A stretch of 64,000 bases of DNA from Comamonadaceae bacterium (lineage in GTDB: Bacteria > Pseudomonadota > Gammaproteobacteria > Burkholderiales > Burkholderiaceae_C), in contig JAIXSQ010000018.1 of NCBI GenBank assembly GCA_027484575.1, positions 224,700 through 288,699 on the forward strand, in the 5' to 3' direction. Each line of letters starts with the position of its first letter. Position 1 is the stretch's first letter. Below the pieces are notes generated by a model. The model was not told the origin of the DNA and ran no database searches. It saw only the letters and a program-made list of their open reading frames with translations. A program made the position numbers and the translations under genes. Positions 32,815 to 45,459 of this stretch are shown one piece after another.

Positions 32815-35457
32815 TCACTCCGCCAGCGCGCGGGTCACGACCTCGCGCACGTCGTTGCTCAGGTCGGGCTTGGCGGCCACGCGGGCGATGGCCTCGCGGG
32901 CGGCGCTGCGCAGGGGCTCGGCCAGCTTGCGCCAGCGGTCCAGCGCGCGCGCCAGCCGGGCGGCCACTTGCGGGTTGAGCGCGTCCAGCTCCATGACCCG
33001 CTCGCTCCAGAACACGTAGCCGGCCGCGTCGGGGCGGTGGAACGCGCCCGGGTTGGCGCTGCAGTAGCTGAAGATCAGGCTGCGGGCGCGGTTCGGGTTG
33101 CGGATGTTGAAGTCGGTGTGCTGCATCAGCTGGCGCACCGCCGGCAGCACGTTGCCGCCGCGGTCGGGCGCGCCGGCCTGCAGCGCGAACCACTTGTCCA
33201 GCACCAGCTGCTCGTCGCGGAACATGGCGTGGAAGCGCTCCAGCGCCGGGCGCGCCAGCTCGGCGCCGCTGACCACCAGGGCCGTCAGCGCGTTGAAGCG
33301 GTCGGTCATGTTCGACGCGTCCTTGAAGCGCTGCAGGGCCTTGCCCGGCCACACCGTGTCGCCGTCCAGGCGGGCGGCGATGCACAGGTGGGTCAGCGCC
33401 AGGCCGGACAGCGCGCGGCGGCCGCTGGACACCGGGTCGGGGCTGTAGGCGCCGTTGTCACGGTGCGCGTCCCAGGCCCATTCCCAGTCGGCGCGCAGCG
33501 CGGTGGCGATCTGCTCGCGCATCGACTCGCGCACCGCGTGCACGCGCTGCGGGTCGACCACCTCCAGCTGCTCGGCGATGTAGGTCTCGGCCGGCAGCGT
33601 GAGCACCAGCTCCTTGAAGGCCGCATCCAGCTGCGGGTGGCGCAGCACGCTGCGCATGGCCTCGAGGAAGGCGCCGTCCAGCGTGATCTGGCCGTCGCCG
33701 CGCACGGCCGCCAGCGCGCGCCGCACGGCCAGCCGCTGCGCGGCCTCCCAGCGGTTGAACGGGTCGGTGTCGTGGGCCAGCAGGTGCAGCAGCTGGGCGT
33801 CGCTGTCCTCGGTCTCCAGCACCACCGGCGCCGAGAAGCCGCGCAGCAGCGACGGCACCACGCCCGCGGGCACGTCGCGCACCACCAGCGTCTCCTGCGC
33901 CTGGGTCATCACGTGCAGGCCGGCGCCGACCTCGCGGCCGCCGGCGTCCAGCAGGCCCCAGGCGATGGGGATCACGAACGGCTCCTTGGCCGGCTGCCCC
34001 GGGGTGGGCGGGCAGCTCTGGGCCAGGTGCAGATGCCATTCGTTGGTGCCGGCGTCCCAGTGGGTGCGGGCCTGCACGCGCGGCGTGCCGGCCTGGCCGT
34101 ACCAGCGCTTGAACTGCGGCAGCAGCTTCGCCAGCGGGCTGTCGGGGTTGGCGTCGGCGATGGCCTGGGCGAAGTCGTCGCAGGTCACGGCCTGGCCGTC
34201 ATGGCGCTGGAAGTAGAGCGTCAGGCCGCGCTGGAAGCCTTCGCGGCCCACCAGCGTCTGCATCATGCGCACGACCTCGGCACCCTTCTCGTACACCGTG
34301 ACGGTGTAGAAGTTGTTGATCTCCAGGTACTGGTCGGGCCGCACCGGGTGGGCCATGGGACCCGCGTCCTCGGGGAACTGCGCGGTGCGCAGCACCCGCA
34401 CGTCCTCGATGCGCTTGACGGCACGCGCGCTGGCCTCGCCGGCCAGGTCCTGGCTGAACTCCTGGTCGCGGAAGACCGTCAGGCCTTCCTTGAGCGACAG
34501 CTGGAACCAGTCGCGGCAGGTGACGCGGTTGCCGCTCCAGTTGTGGAAGTACTCGTGGCCCACCACCGACTCGATGTTGCCGAAGTCGGTGTCGGTGGCC
34601 GTGGCCTGGCTCGCCAACACGTACTTGGTGTTGAAGATGTTCAGGCCCTTGTTCTCCATCGCGCCCATGTTGAAGTCGCTGGTGGCGACGATCATGAAGC
34701 GCTCCAGGTCCAGCGGCAGGCCGAAGCGTGCCTCGTCCCAGGCCACCGAGGCGATCAGCGACTGCATCGCATGCTCGGTCTTGTCCAGGTCGCCGGGCCG
34801 CACGTACACCTGCAGCAGGTGGTCCTGGCCGGCACGCGAGCGGATGCGCTGCTCGCGGCACACCAGCTGGCCGGCCACCAGCGCGAACAGGTAGCAGGGC
34901 TTGCGGTGCGGGTCGACCCAGGTGGCGTAGTGGCGGCCGCCGTCCAGCTCGCCCTGCGCGACCAGGTTGCCGTTGGACAGCAGCACCGGGTAGCGCGCCT
35001 TGTCGGCGCGCAGCGTCACGCTGTAGCTGGCCATCACGTCCGGACGGTCCAGGAAGTAGGTGATGCGCCGGAACCCCTCGGCCTCGCACTGCGTGAAGAA
35101 CGAGTCGTTGCTCACGTACAGGCCCATGAGCTTGCTGTTCTTCTGCGGGCAGCAGGTGGTGAAGATCTCCAGCTCGAAGGGCGCGTCGCCCTCGGGCAGG
35201 TTCTCCAGCACGAGCTTGGGGCCGTCCATCTTGAAGCTGGTGCCCTGGCCGTTGACCAGCACCCGCGCCAGCACCAGCTCGTCGCCGTCCAGCCGCAGCG
35301 GCTGCGCCGGCACGGCGGTGTTGCGGCGCACCCGCATCCGGTTCAGCACCCGCGTCTTGGCCGGGTCGAGGTCGAAGCACAGGTCGACCGCGTCGATCCA
35401 GTACGCGGGCTGCTGGTAGTCGGCGCGGTGGACCACGCCGGCGGTTCCTTCTCGCAT
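32815..35457 (-). CDS. pepN: Aminopeptidase N (M1 family)
   Basis: An 880-residue cytoplasmic zinc exopeptidase of broad specificity. Hallmarks are GAMENKGLNIF near 260 for N-terminus recognition, and HEYFHNWSGNRVT near 296 with the third ligand Glu in LKEGLTVFRDQEFS. A long helical C-terminal domain follows, as in the E. coli enzyme (870 residues). ATG 35457 begins MREGTAGVVHRADYQQPAYW, aligning with known starts. The longer open frame upstream overlaps prfB and is rejected. It starts 11 bp after prfB and is likely co-transcribed. Confidence 0.96.
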   Translation of the reverse strand: MREGTAGVVHRADYQQPAYWIDAVDLCFDLDPAKTRVLNRMRVRRNTAVPAQPLRLDGDELVLARVLVNGQGTSFKMDGPKLVLENLPEGDAPFELEIFTTCCPQKNSKLMGLYVSNDSFFTQCEAEGFRRITYFLDRPDVMASYSVTLRADKARYPVLLSNGNLVAQGELDGGRHYATWVDPHRKPCYLFALVAGQLVCREQRIRSRAGQDHLLQVYVRPGDLDKTEHAMQSLIASVAWDEARFGLPLDLERFMIVATSDFNMGAMENKGLNIFNTKYVLASQATATDTDFGNIESVVGHEYFHNWSGNRVTCRDWFQLSLKEGLTVFRDQEFSQDLAGEASARAVKRIEDVRVLRTAQFPEDAGPMAHPVRPDQYLEINNFYTVTVYEKGAEVVRMMQTLVGREGFQRGLTLYFQRHDGQAVTCDDFAQAIADANPDSPLAKLLPQFKRWYGQAGTPRVQARTHWDAGTNEWHLHLAQSCPPTPGQPAKEPFVIPIAWGLLDAGGREVGAGLHVMTQAQETLVVRDVPAGVVPSLLRGFSAPVVLETEDSDAQLLHLLAHDTDPFNRWEAAQRLAVRRALAAVRGDGQITLDGAFLEAMRSVLRHPQLDAAFKELVLTLPAETYIAEQLEVVDPQRVHAVRESMREQIATALRADWEWAWDAHRDNGAYSPDPVSSGRRALSGLALTHLCIAARLDGDTVWPGKALQRFKDASNMTDRFNALTALVVSGAELARPALERFHAMFRDEQLVLDKWFALQAGAPDRGGNVLPAVRQLMQHTDFNIRNPNRARSLIFSYCSANPGAFHRPDAAGYVFWSERVMELDALNPQVAARLARALDRWRKLAEPLRSAAREAIARVAAKPDLSNDVREVVTRALAE

Positions 35458-35468
35458 CTGTGTTTCCT

Positions 35469-36573
35469 TCAGACGCCCTGCTTGAGGGACGCTTCGATGA
35501 ACGGGTCGAGGTCGCCGTCGAGCACCTTCTGGGTGTTGGAGATCTCGACGTTGGTGCGCAGGTCCTTGATGCGGCTCTGGTCCAGCACGTAGCTGCGGAT
35601 CTGGTGGCCCCAGCCCACGTCGGTCTTGGTCGCCTCCAGCTTCTGCTGCTCCTCCATGCGCTTGCGCATCTCGAAGTCGTACAGCCGCGAGCGCAGGCGC
35701 TGCCACGCCACGTCGCGGTTGCTGTGCTGGCTGCGGCTGTCCTGGCACTGCACCACGATGCCGGTGGGCACGTGGGTCAGGCGCACGGCCGAGTCGGTCT
35801 TGTTGATGTGCTGCCCACCGGCGCCCGAGGCGCGGTAGGTGTCCACCCGCACGTCGGCCGGGTTGATGTTGATCTCCACCGAGTCGTCGATCTCCGGGTA
35901 GACGAACACGCTGGCGAAGCTGGTGTGGCGGCCGCCGGCGCTGTCGAACGGGCTCTTGCGCACCAGCCGGTGCACGCCGGTCTCGGTGCGCAGCAGGCCA
36001 TAGGCGTAGTCGCCCTCGACCTTGATCGTGGCGCTCTTGATGCCGGCGACGTCACCGGGGGTCTCGTCCTCGACCGTGGCCTTGAAGCCCTTGCGCTCGG
36101 CGTACTTCAGGTACTGGCGCAGCAGCATCCCGGCCCAGTCGCAGGCCTCGGTGCCGCCGGCGCCGGCCTGGATGTCCACGAAGGTGTTGAGCGGGTCGGC
36201 CGGCTTGTCGAACATGCGGCGGAACTCCAGCCCCTCGACGATGCCGGTGAGCTTGGCGGTCTCGGACTCGATGGTCTGCAGCCCGTCCTCGTCACCGTCC
36301 TCCTTGCTCATCTCGTAGAGCTCGAGGTTGTCCGACAGCTCGCGGTCCAGCTCCTGGATCACCAGCACGATGCCGTCCAGGGCCTTCTTTTCCTTGCCCA
36401 GCTCCTGGGCCTTCTTGGGATCGTTCCAGACCGCCGGGTCTTCCAGCGAGGCGTTGACGGTCCTCAGGCGCTCCGATTTGGCATCGAAGTCAAAGATACC
36501 TCCGGAGATCCGCGCACCTGGCCTGCAGGTCCGCGAGGGTGGTGCCGATCAGGTTGATGCGTTCTGCGTCCAT
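35469..36573 (-). CDS. prfB: Peptide chain release factor 2, with programmed +1 frameshift
   Basis: Ends translation at UGA and UAA. The first 27 codons run from ATG 36573 (MDAERINLIG) to an in-frame TGA at 36490-36492. After a +1 shift the frame stays open from 36491 to the stop at 35469, giving 367 residues in total, close to the E. coli 365. The anticodon-like SPF is in RKSPFDSAGGRHTS, and the catalytic GGQ is in ASGAGGQHINKTDS. The shift lets RF2 levels control RF2 synthesis. An annotation starting at the internal ATG 36368 would lose about 70 residues. Confidence 0.96.
36489..36503 (-). promoter_or_regulatory. prfB frameshift site
   Basis: Reading on the minus strand, GGAGG-TAT-CTT-TGA-C combines an internal Shine-Dalgarno element, the slippery CUU codon and the poor-context UGA followed by C. 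Only the SD part differs slightly from the E. coli AGGGGG form. Confidence 0.93.
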
Positions 36574-36634
36574 GGTGTTCTGTCCTGTCCTGGGTGGTTC
36601 CACGGGAGGCTCCCGCGGAGAACCGGGGATTTTC

Positions 36635-37759
36635 TCATGCAGGGCTGCCGGGCAGGGGCAGGCACACCATGAACTCCGCGCCCGCCCCCGGGCTGCTGCG
36701 CAGGGCCAGCCGGCCGCCGTGGGCTTCGACGATCTGGCGGCTGATGTACAGCCCCAGGCCCAGCCCGGGCGTGCCCTCGGTGCCGGCGGCCCGCTCGAAC
36801 TGGCCGAAGATGCGGTCCTGGTCGTCGGGCGCGATGCCCGGGCCGTGGTCGCGCACCGACAGGCAGGCCTCCTCGCCGTGCGCCCGCAGCAGCACCTCCA
36901 CCGGCTGGGCCGCGCCGTAGCGCAGGGCGTTGGTCAGCAGGTTCAGCAGCACCTGCTCCAGCCGCTGCGCGTCGCCGACGTACGGCAGGCTGTCCGGCGC
37001 CTGCAGCCCCAGCCGCACGCCGGCGGCCTGCGCCGGCTCGGCCATGCCGTCCACGCAGCGCCGCGCCAGCGCGGCCAGGTCCATCGGGGCCGGCTGCATG
37101 CTCAGCCGGCCGGTGCGCGCCCGCGCCACGTCCAGGATGTCGTCGAGCAGCCGCACCATGCTGCGCACCTGCTTCTCGTCGCGGTCGACCATCTGGGCGA
37201 AGGTCTCCAGCGGCGGCAGCTGGCCCGCATCGGCCATGCGCCGGCGCAGCTGCACCTGCAGGAACAGCGAGTTCAGCGGGTTGCGCAGCTCGTGCGAGAT
37301 CATCGACATGAAGTCGTCGCGCATGCGCACCGCGCGCTCCAGCTCGGCCTGCACCCGCTCCAGGTGCAGCCGCTGGCGCGCCAGGTCCACGAACACGTCG
37401 ACCTTGCTGCGCACGATGCGCGGCTCCAGCGGCTTGGGCAGGAAGTCGACCGCGCCGGCGTCGTAGCCGCGGAAGGCCGCCCCCGGTCCCGTGCCCGCGG
37501 CGGTGACGAACACGATGGGGATGTGCCGGGTGCGGGCGGTGCCGCGCATCAGCTCGGCCAGCTCGTAGCCGTCCATGCCCGGCATCTGCACGTCCAGGAT
37601 GGCCAGCGCCACCTCGTGCTCCAGCATCAGGTCCAGCGCCTGCTCGCCGCTGCCCGCGCGCAGCACCCGCCGGCCAGGGCCGCGCACCAGCGCCTCGAGC
37701 GCCACCAGGTTCTCGGGCAGGTCGTCCACCAGCAGCAGCGTGACCGTCTCGAGCGTCAT
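36635..37759 (-). CDS. Response regulator-histidine kinase fusion (REC-HisKA-HATPase)
   Basis: A 374-residue soluble kinase. The N-terminal receiver has LLLVDDLPEN, an Asp in ILDVQMPGMDGYE near 56, and Lys in FLPKPLEPR. The kinase core has His in MISHELRNPLNSLF near 150, N box LLNLLTNALRYG, DHGPGI and GLGLGLYISRQIVEAHGG. Its ATG overlaps the cheB stop as ATGA. It is the last gene of the cheR/cheB operon and probably relays or tunes the phosphate signal started by the large CHASE3 kinase. Confidence 0.9.
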   Translation of the reverse strand: MTLETVTLLLVDDLPENLVALEALVRGPGRRVLRAGSGEQALDLMLEHEVALAILDVQMPGMDGYELAELMRGTARTRHIPIVFVTAAGTGPGAAFRGYDAGAVDFLPKPLEPRIVRSKVDVFVDLARQRLHLERVQAELERAVRMRDDFMSMISHELRNPLNSLFLQVQLRRRMADAGQLPPLETFAQMVDRDEKQVRSMVRLLDDILDVARARTGRLSMQPAPMDLAALARRCVDGMAEPAQAAGVRLGLQAPDSLPYVGDAQRLEQVLLNLLTNALRYGAAQPVEVLLRAHGEEACLSVRDHGPGIAPDDQDRIFGQFERAAGTEGTPGLGLGLYISRQIVEAHGGRLALRSSPGAGAEFMVCLPLPGSPA

Positions 37760-38361
37760 GGCGCGGGCGCCTCCACCAGCGCGCGCACGAGCGCGCGCAG
37801 CCCGTCCAGCGGCAGCACGAAGTCCGGGCCGGTGGCGGCGATGGCCGCCTGCGGCATGGCCGCGTGCGCCGCCTCGGCCGGCTCCTGCACCGCGGTCAGC
37901 CCGCCGGCCTCGGCGACGGCCGCCAGGCCCGCCGCGCCATCGGCATTGGCGCCGGTGAGCACCAGGGCCGCCATGCGCTGCCCGCAGGCATCCGCGCACG
38001 ACTGCAGCAGCACGTCGATGGACGGCCGCGACCAGTGCACCGGCGGCTCGCAGCTGAGCGACAGGGTGCGGTCGGGCTCGACCAGCAGGTGGTAGCCGGG
38101 CGGCGCGACGTGCAGCATGCCGGCGGCCAGCGGCTGGCCGGGGCTGGCCTCGCGGGCCGGCCAGTGCAGCCGCTGCTGCAGCAGCGCGGCCAGCTGGCTG
38201 TCGTGGCCGGGCGGCAGGTGCAGCACCACCACCACCGCCACCCGCGGCCCGGGCGCCACGCCCTCGAACAGGCGCAGCAGCGCGTCGATGCCGCCGGCCG
38301 AGGCGCCGATGGCCAGCAGGTCGACCTCGCGCCGGAACCCGGGGGGCAAGGCGCGGCGCAT
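37756..38361 (-). CDS. cheB: Stand-alone CheB-type methylesterase domain protein
   Basis: A 201-residue CheB catalytic domain without a receiver. Ser21 is in AIGASAGGIDAL, His near 48 in VLHLPPGHDSQ, and Asp near 141 in LTGANADGAAG. CheB removes methyl esters from chemoreceptor glutamates. With no receiver and no receptor gene here, the target may be the Glu/Gln-rich helices of the neighbouring kinase or a distant receptor. It overlaps cheR by one base and the downstream kinase by four. Confidence 0.88.
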   Translation of the reverse strand: MRRALPPGFRREVDLLAIGASAGGIDALLRLFEGVAPGPRVAVVVVLHLPPGHDSQLAALLQQRLHWPAREASPGQPLAAGMLHVAPPGYHLLVEPDRTLSLSCEPPVHWSRPSIDVLLQSCADACGQRMAALVLTGANADGAAGLAAVAEAGGLTAVQEPAEAAHAAMPQAAIAATGPDFVLPLDGLRALVRALVEAPAP

Positions 38362-39188
38362 CACACCACCGCCTTCTTGCGGAACAGCCGCTCGCGCGCG
38401 TCCACCGGCTCGAAGGCCTCGCGCCACTGCGAGAACTCCAGCGATTCCTTGCTGCCCAGCCCCAGGTGGCCGCGGTAGACCAGCGAGTCGTGGAACAGCC
38501 CGAGCGCGCGGTCCTGCAGCCGCCGGTTGAAGTAGATCAGCACGTTGCGGCACGACACCAGGTGGGTCTCGGCGAACACCGCGTCGGTGGCCAGGCTGTG
38601 GTCGGCGAAGGTGATGGCCTCGCGCAGGTCCTTGCGCAGCACCGCGTTGCCGAAGCCCGCGGTGTAGTAGTCGGAGAACGCGGCGGCGCCGCCAGCCTGC
38701 TGGTAGTTGCGGGTCCAGCCCTGGATCGCCTGCAGCGGGTACACGCCCTGGCGCGCCTTGTCCAGCGAGGCCGTGTTGATGTCGGTGGCGTACAGGATGC
38801 AGCGCTGCAGCAGCGACTCCTCGTGCAGCAGGATCGCCAGCGAGTAGGCCTCCTCGCCGGTGCTGCAGCCGGCCACCCAGACCTTGACCGACGGGTAGGT
38901 GCGCAGCACCGGCAGCACGTGCAGCCGCAGAGCCGCGAAGTAGCCGGGGTCGCGGAACATCTCGCTGACCGGCACCGTCAGGTGCTGCAGCAACTGCCCG
39001 AACGCCGCCTCGTCGCGCAGCACCAGCGCCTGCAGGGCCGGCACGCCGGCCACCCCCATGCGCTCGCAGGCCAGCTGCACGCGCCGGCGCAGCGAGGCCG
39101 GCGCGTAGTCGCGGAAGTCGTGCCCCCAGCGCGCGTGCACCGCCTCGACCAGGCTGCGGATCTCGGTGTCGGTCAGGCGGTGCGGCAT
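38361..39188 (-). CDS. cheR: CheR-family protein-glutamate methyltransferase
   Basis: A 275-residue SAM-dependent methyltransferase. The N-terminal helical domain is followed by VSEMFRDPGYFAAL near 76. The SAM site is VWVAGCSTGEEAYSLAILL near 105 with ATDINTASLDKARQGVYP near 135. The late motif is VSCRNVLIYFNRRLQD. MPHRLTDTEI at 39188 is preferred because ribosome-site spacing from the preceding stop at 39200 is good. ATG 39227 would add 13 residues and overlap the kinase gene. Confidence 0.88.
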   Translation of the reverse strand: MPHRLTDTEIRSLVEAVHARWGHDFRDYAPASLRRRVQLACERMGVAGVPALQALVLRDEAAFGQLLQHLTVPVSEMFRDPGYFAALRLHVLPVLRTYPSVKVWVAGCSTGEEAYSLAILLHEESLLQRCILYATDINTASLDKARQGVYPLQAIQGWTRNYQQAGGAAAFSDYYTAGFGNAVLRKDLREAITFADHSLATDAVFAETHLVSCRNVLIYFNRRLQDRALGLFHDSLVYRGHLGLGSKESLEFSQWREAFEPVDARERLFRKKAVV

Positions 39189-39199
39189 CGGCCATGTCC

Positions 39200-42652
<3,453 letters not shown>

Positions 42653-42739
42653 GGCGTGTCCCAGCGCACGGCCGGCGCGGGCGAAGCCGGCGAGTGTGCC
42701 GGAACGAACAACTCAACAAGACCCTGGCGGCCCGGACGT

Positions 42740-43298
42740 GTCAGGTCCGCGCAGGCGGGCCTCCCCGGTCGAGCGCGGTGGTGTTGCGTGGGTCCCTGCC
42801 TGCGCGGGGACGACGACTCCGGGCCATGCCCGCGTCAGGCGACAGTCACGCCAATGCCCCGTCATGCCCGCGCAGGCGGGCCTCCCCGGTCGAGCGCGGT
42901 GGTGTTGCGTGGGTCCCCGCCTGCGCGGGGACGACGACTCCGGGCCATGCCCGCGCAGGCGGCAACCACACCAGTGTCCCGTCATGCCCGCGCAGGCGGG
43001 CATCCACGATCAGGCGCGGCGGTGGTGCATGGGTCCCCGCCAGCGCGGGGACGACGGCTCCGGGGCATGCCCGCGTCAGGCGGCCGCCACGCCAGTGCCC
43101 CGTCATGCCCGCGCAGGCGGGCATCCACGATCGGGCGCGGCGGTGGTGCGTGGGTCCCTGCCTGCGCGGGGACGACGACTCCGGGCCATGCCCGCTTCAG
43201 GCGACAGTCACGCCAATGCCCCGTCATGCCCGCGCAGGCGGGCCTCCACGGTCGGGCGCGGCGGTCGTGCGTGGGTCCCCGCCTGCGCGGGGACGACG
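42740..43298. repeat. Five tandem ~121-bp REP-like units
   Basis: Units begin at about 42740, 42861, 42981, 43102 and 43223, a period of 120-121 bp. Each carries arm A (CCCGC-GCAG-GCGGG) and arm B (GTCCCCGC-CTGC-GCGGGGAC), with minor changes between copies. The array fills the gap between the CHASE3 kinase start and the stop of the DUF2927-like gene. No other coding feature is supported in this 655-bp gap. Confidence 0.9.
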
Positions 43299-43307
43299 GA
43301 CCGTGCC

Positions 43308-44270
43308 TTAGCGCGGACCCGCCAGCCACGACTGCGCGCGGCGGTTGCCGGCGCTGGCCGCGCGTTCGAACCAGGCCAGCGCCTGCTTCTGGTCGGCCGG
43401 CACGGTGGCGCCCTCGAAGTACGCGACCGCGAGGAAGTAGCTCATCTCGCTGCGGCCGCGGCGGATGCCGTCGTCGGTGGCCTTGCCCGAGCGCTTGATG
43501 ATGGCCGGCACGTCGCCCTTGCCGGCGGCATAGGCCTGCATCTGCTCGATGGTGTCGGCGTAGAAGCGGTCGCGCTGGCGCTGCGCCGCGGGGCGCTCGG
43601 ATGGCGGCAGGCTGGCCACCAGCTCGTCGGCCAGCACGGGCAGGGCCTCGAAGGGCGTCATGCCGCCCTTCATGCGCGGCGCGTACCAGGCGCGCAGCAT
43701 CACGCGGTCCAGCGGCATCAGCTGGTCGACCCGCAGCGGGAAGTAGCTCAGCACGGTCTTGCCGGCCGGATGGCCGCGCAGGCCCATGGCATGCATGGCC
43801 TCGTGGTGGCTGCAGCGCCAGACGTCCTTGGCCCGCATCTGCACGGTGCCGGAATCGATGCGCGTCTCGGTGCGGAAGTCCAGCCAGGTCACGCAGGGCT
43901 GGTTGTCCTCCAGGGCGGTGTCGGCCACCACCTCGACCTTCAGGTTGGGCTCGGCGGCCGGGTCGGCGCTGACGTCGACGAGCCTGACACCGGCCTCGTC
44001 CGTGACGGCGCGCAGCGCCTGCCAGATCGTGTCGCGGTGCTGGGCGATGTCCACGCCGGACAGCCGCACGCGGATGTCGCTCTCCCAGCGCACCACGCGG
44101 GTGGGCGTGCCGCTCTGGTGCCAGAGCGCTTCCCACAGCGTGCCCAGGCCCTGCTCGACCTCGCTGCTGCCCGCCTGCGGCTGGGCTTGCGGCACGGCCT
44201 GCGCCTGCGCCAGGGCAGGGGCGAGCGTGGCAGCGGCCAAGACCAGCGGAAGGAGCAGCGTGCGGAACAT
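43308..44270 (-). CDS. Secreted DUF2927-like metalloprotease-fold protein with Sel1-type repeat
   Basis: A 320-residue precursor with a signal peptide ending AQAQA. The central domain has RCSHHEAMHAMGLRGHP near residue 155, an HExxHxxG zinc-type motif with a later His. SYFPLRVDQLMPLDRVMLRAWYAP and MKGGM follow, resembling DUF2927. The C-terminus has a Sel1-like helical pair, SEMSYFLAVAYFEGATVPADQK then ALAWFERAASAGNRRAQSWL. A periplasmic peptidase or scaffold is possible. Activity is unproven. Confidence 0.7.
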   Translation of the reverse strand: MFRTLLLPLVLAAATLAPALAQAQAVPQAQPQAGSSEVEQGLGTLWEALWHQSGTPTRVVRWESDIRVRLSGVDIAQHRDTIWQALRAVTDEAGVRLVDVSADPAAEPNLKVEVVADTALEDNQPCVTWLDFRTETRIDSGTVQMRAKDVWRCSHHEAMHAMGLRGHPAGKTVLSYFPLRVDQLMPLDRVMLRAWYAPRMKGGMTPFEALPVLADELVASLPPSERPAAQRQRDRFYADTIEQMQAYAAGKGDVPAIIKRSGKATDDGIRRGRSEMSYFLAVAYFEGATVPADQKQALAWFERAASAGNRRAQSWLAGPR

Positions 44271-44423
44271 CCTGGGTCACCTCGACAGAGATGGCTCAGG
44301 AGTCTAGGTGTGGGAGACGTCCTACGGCGCGCGAGGCCCGTGGATGACATGCGGCCGGGTGCTTGCGTGACACAGGACCGCAGGTGTCGCGTGGAGGCGA
44401 CGCTCGCGCCACCTGCCGGATCC

Positions 44424-44500
44424 GTCGTCCCCGCGCAGGCGGGGACCCACGCACTGCCGCCCTGCCTGGGCATGGATGCCCGCCTGCGCGGGCATGACGG
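44424..44500. repeat. REP-like double-hairpin repeat
   Basis: Arms of the type GTCCCCGC-GCAG-GCGGGGAC and GCCCGCCTGCGCGGGC lie between the starts of the DUF2927-like gene and the stop of the hydrolase gene. The remaining bases of the 256-bp gap show no clear feature. Confidence 0.8.
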
Positions 44501-44526
44501 GCCCGACGCCTGTGCGGGCGGCTGCC

Positions 44527-45432
44527 TCAGCCGTCCAGGAACTGCTCCACCAGCCGCGCCAGCGCCTGCGGCTGGTCGTGGTGGAGCATGTGGCCGGCGT
44601 CCTGCAGCACGGCCTTGCGCACGTCGGGCACGTGGGCCAGGCGCTCGTGGAACTCGGCCAGCGTGAACTTGTCCTGCCACCACTGGCGCAGGCTGTCGTC
44701 GGCCGCCTCGACCCACAGCAACGGGCAGGCGATGCGCTCGTACAGCGCCAGCACCTCGTCCACCCGGTACAGGTTGGCGTTGATGATCTTGTGGGCCGCA
44801 TCGCCCAGGATGCGCCAGCGGCCCTGGGCGTCCTGCCGCGCCCAGTGGCCGGCCAGCCAGGCGGCCTGGTCGGCGCCCAGGCGCCTGTTGGTCTTCATCA
44901 GGCGCGCGGCCACGCCGTCGACGCTGTCGTAGGCCTTGAGGTCCAGCTCGCCGCGATGCAGCGCATGCAGCTCGTCGAGCCACTTGGCATAGCGGCCGGG
45001 CGCCTGCGCGGGGCGCGTGGCCGGCATGCCGAAGCCCTCGAGGTTGACCAGCCGGCGCACCCGCTGCGGCCGCGCGCCGGTGTACAGCGTGGCGATGTTG
45101 CCGCCCATGCTGTGGCCCACCAGGTCCACCGGCTGGTCGCCGGCATAGTGGTCGAGCAGGAAGTCGAGGTCGGCCAGGTAGTCGGGGAACCAGTAGTTGT
45201 CGGCGTGCGGCGTCTCGGTGTCGCCGAAGCCGCGCCAGTCGGGCGCCACGATCCAGCGGTCGCGCGCGAAGGCGTCGACCATGAACTGCCACGATGCGGC
45301 CACGTCCATCCAGCCGTGCACCAGCACCAGCGGCGGCGTGCCGGGCACGGGCGTGCCCCAGTGGCGCACGTGGTAGCGCAGGCGGCGGATCGGGACAAAC
45401 TCGCTGCGCGAGGCCAGTCGGGGTTGGTACAT
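44527..45432 (-). CDS. Alpha/beta hydrolase
   Basis: A 301-residue cytoplasmic hydrolase. The oxyanion motif is LVLVHGWMDVAASWQ near 36, and nucleophile Ser is in LVGHSMGGNIATLY near 105. A helical cap follows. Acidic Asp is in WVEAADDS near 243, and His in AGHMLHHDQP near 278. It is similar in plan to epoxide hydrolase or lipase-like members, and the substrate is unknown. It is divergent from the acyl-CoA synthetase gene, with 27 bp between starts, so the pair may be co-regulated. Confidence 0.85.
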   Translation of the reverse strand: MYQPRLASRSEFVPIRRLRYHVRHWGTPVPGTPPLVLVHGWMDVAASWQFMVDAFARDRWIVAPDWRGFGDTETPHADNYWFPDYLADLDFLLDHYAGDQPVDLVGHSMGGNIATLYTGARPQRVRRLVNLEGFGMPATRPAQAPGRYAKWLDELHALHRGELDLKAYDSVDGVAARLMKTNRRLGADQAAWLAGHWARQDAQGRWRILGDAAHKIINANLYRVDEVLALYERIACPLLWVEAADDSLRQWWQDKFTLAEFHERLAHVPDVRKAVLQDAGHMLHHDQPQALARLVEQFLDG

Positions 45433-45459
45433 TGCCGCCCGATCATAGGAGGGACCCCC

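Noticed and set aside
35469..36368. prfB starting at the internal ATG 36368
   Set aside because: This removes the conserved N-terminus. The upstream leader with its UGA frameshift site gives full-length RF2.
42740..43298. CRISPR array
   Set aside because: The period is 121 bp, the whole unit rather than a short repeat is conserved, there are no unique spacers, and no cas genes are present.
44424..44500. Intrinsic terminators within REP-like repeats
   Set aside because: The hairpins are part of a dispersed family, occur in both orientations relative to genes and have no T-tracts. They may impede transcription but are not called terminators.
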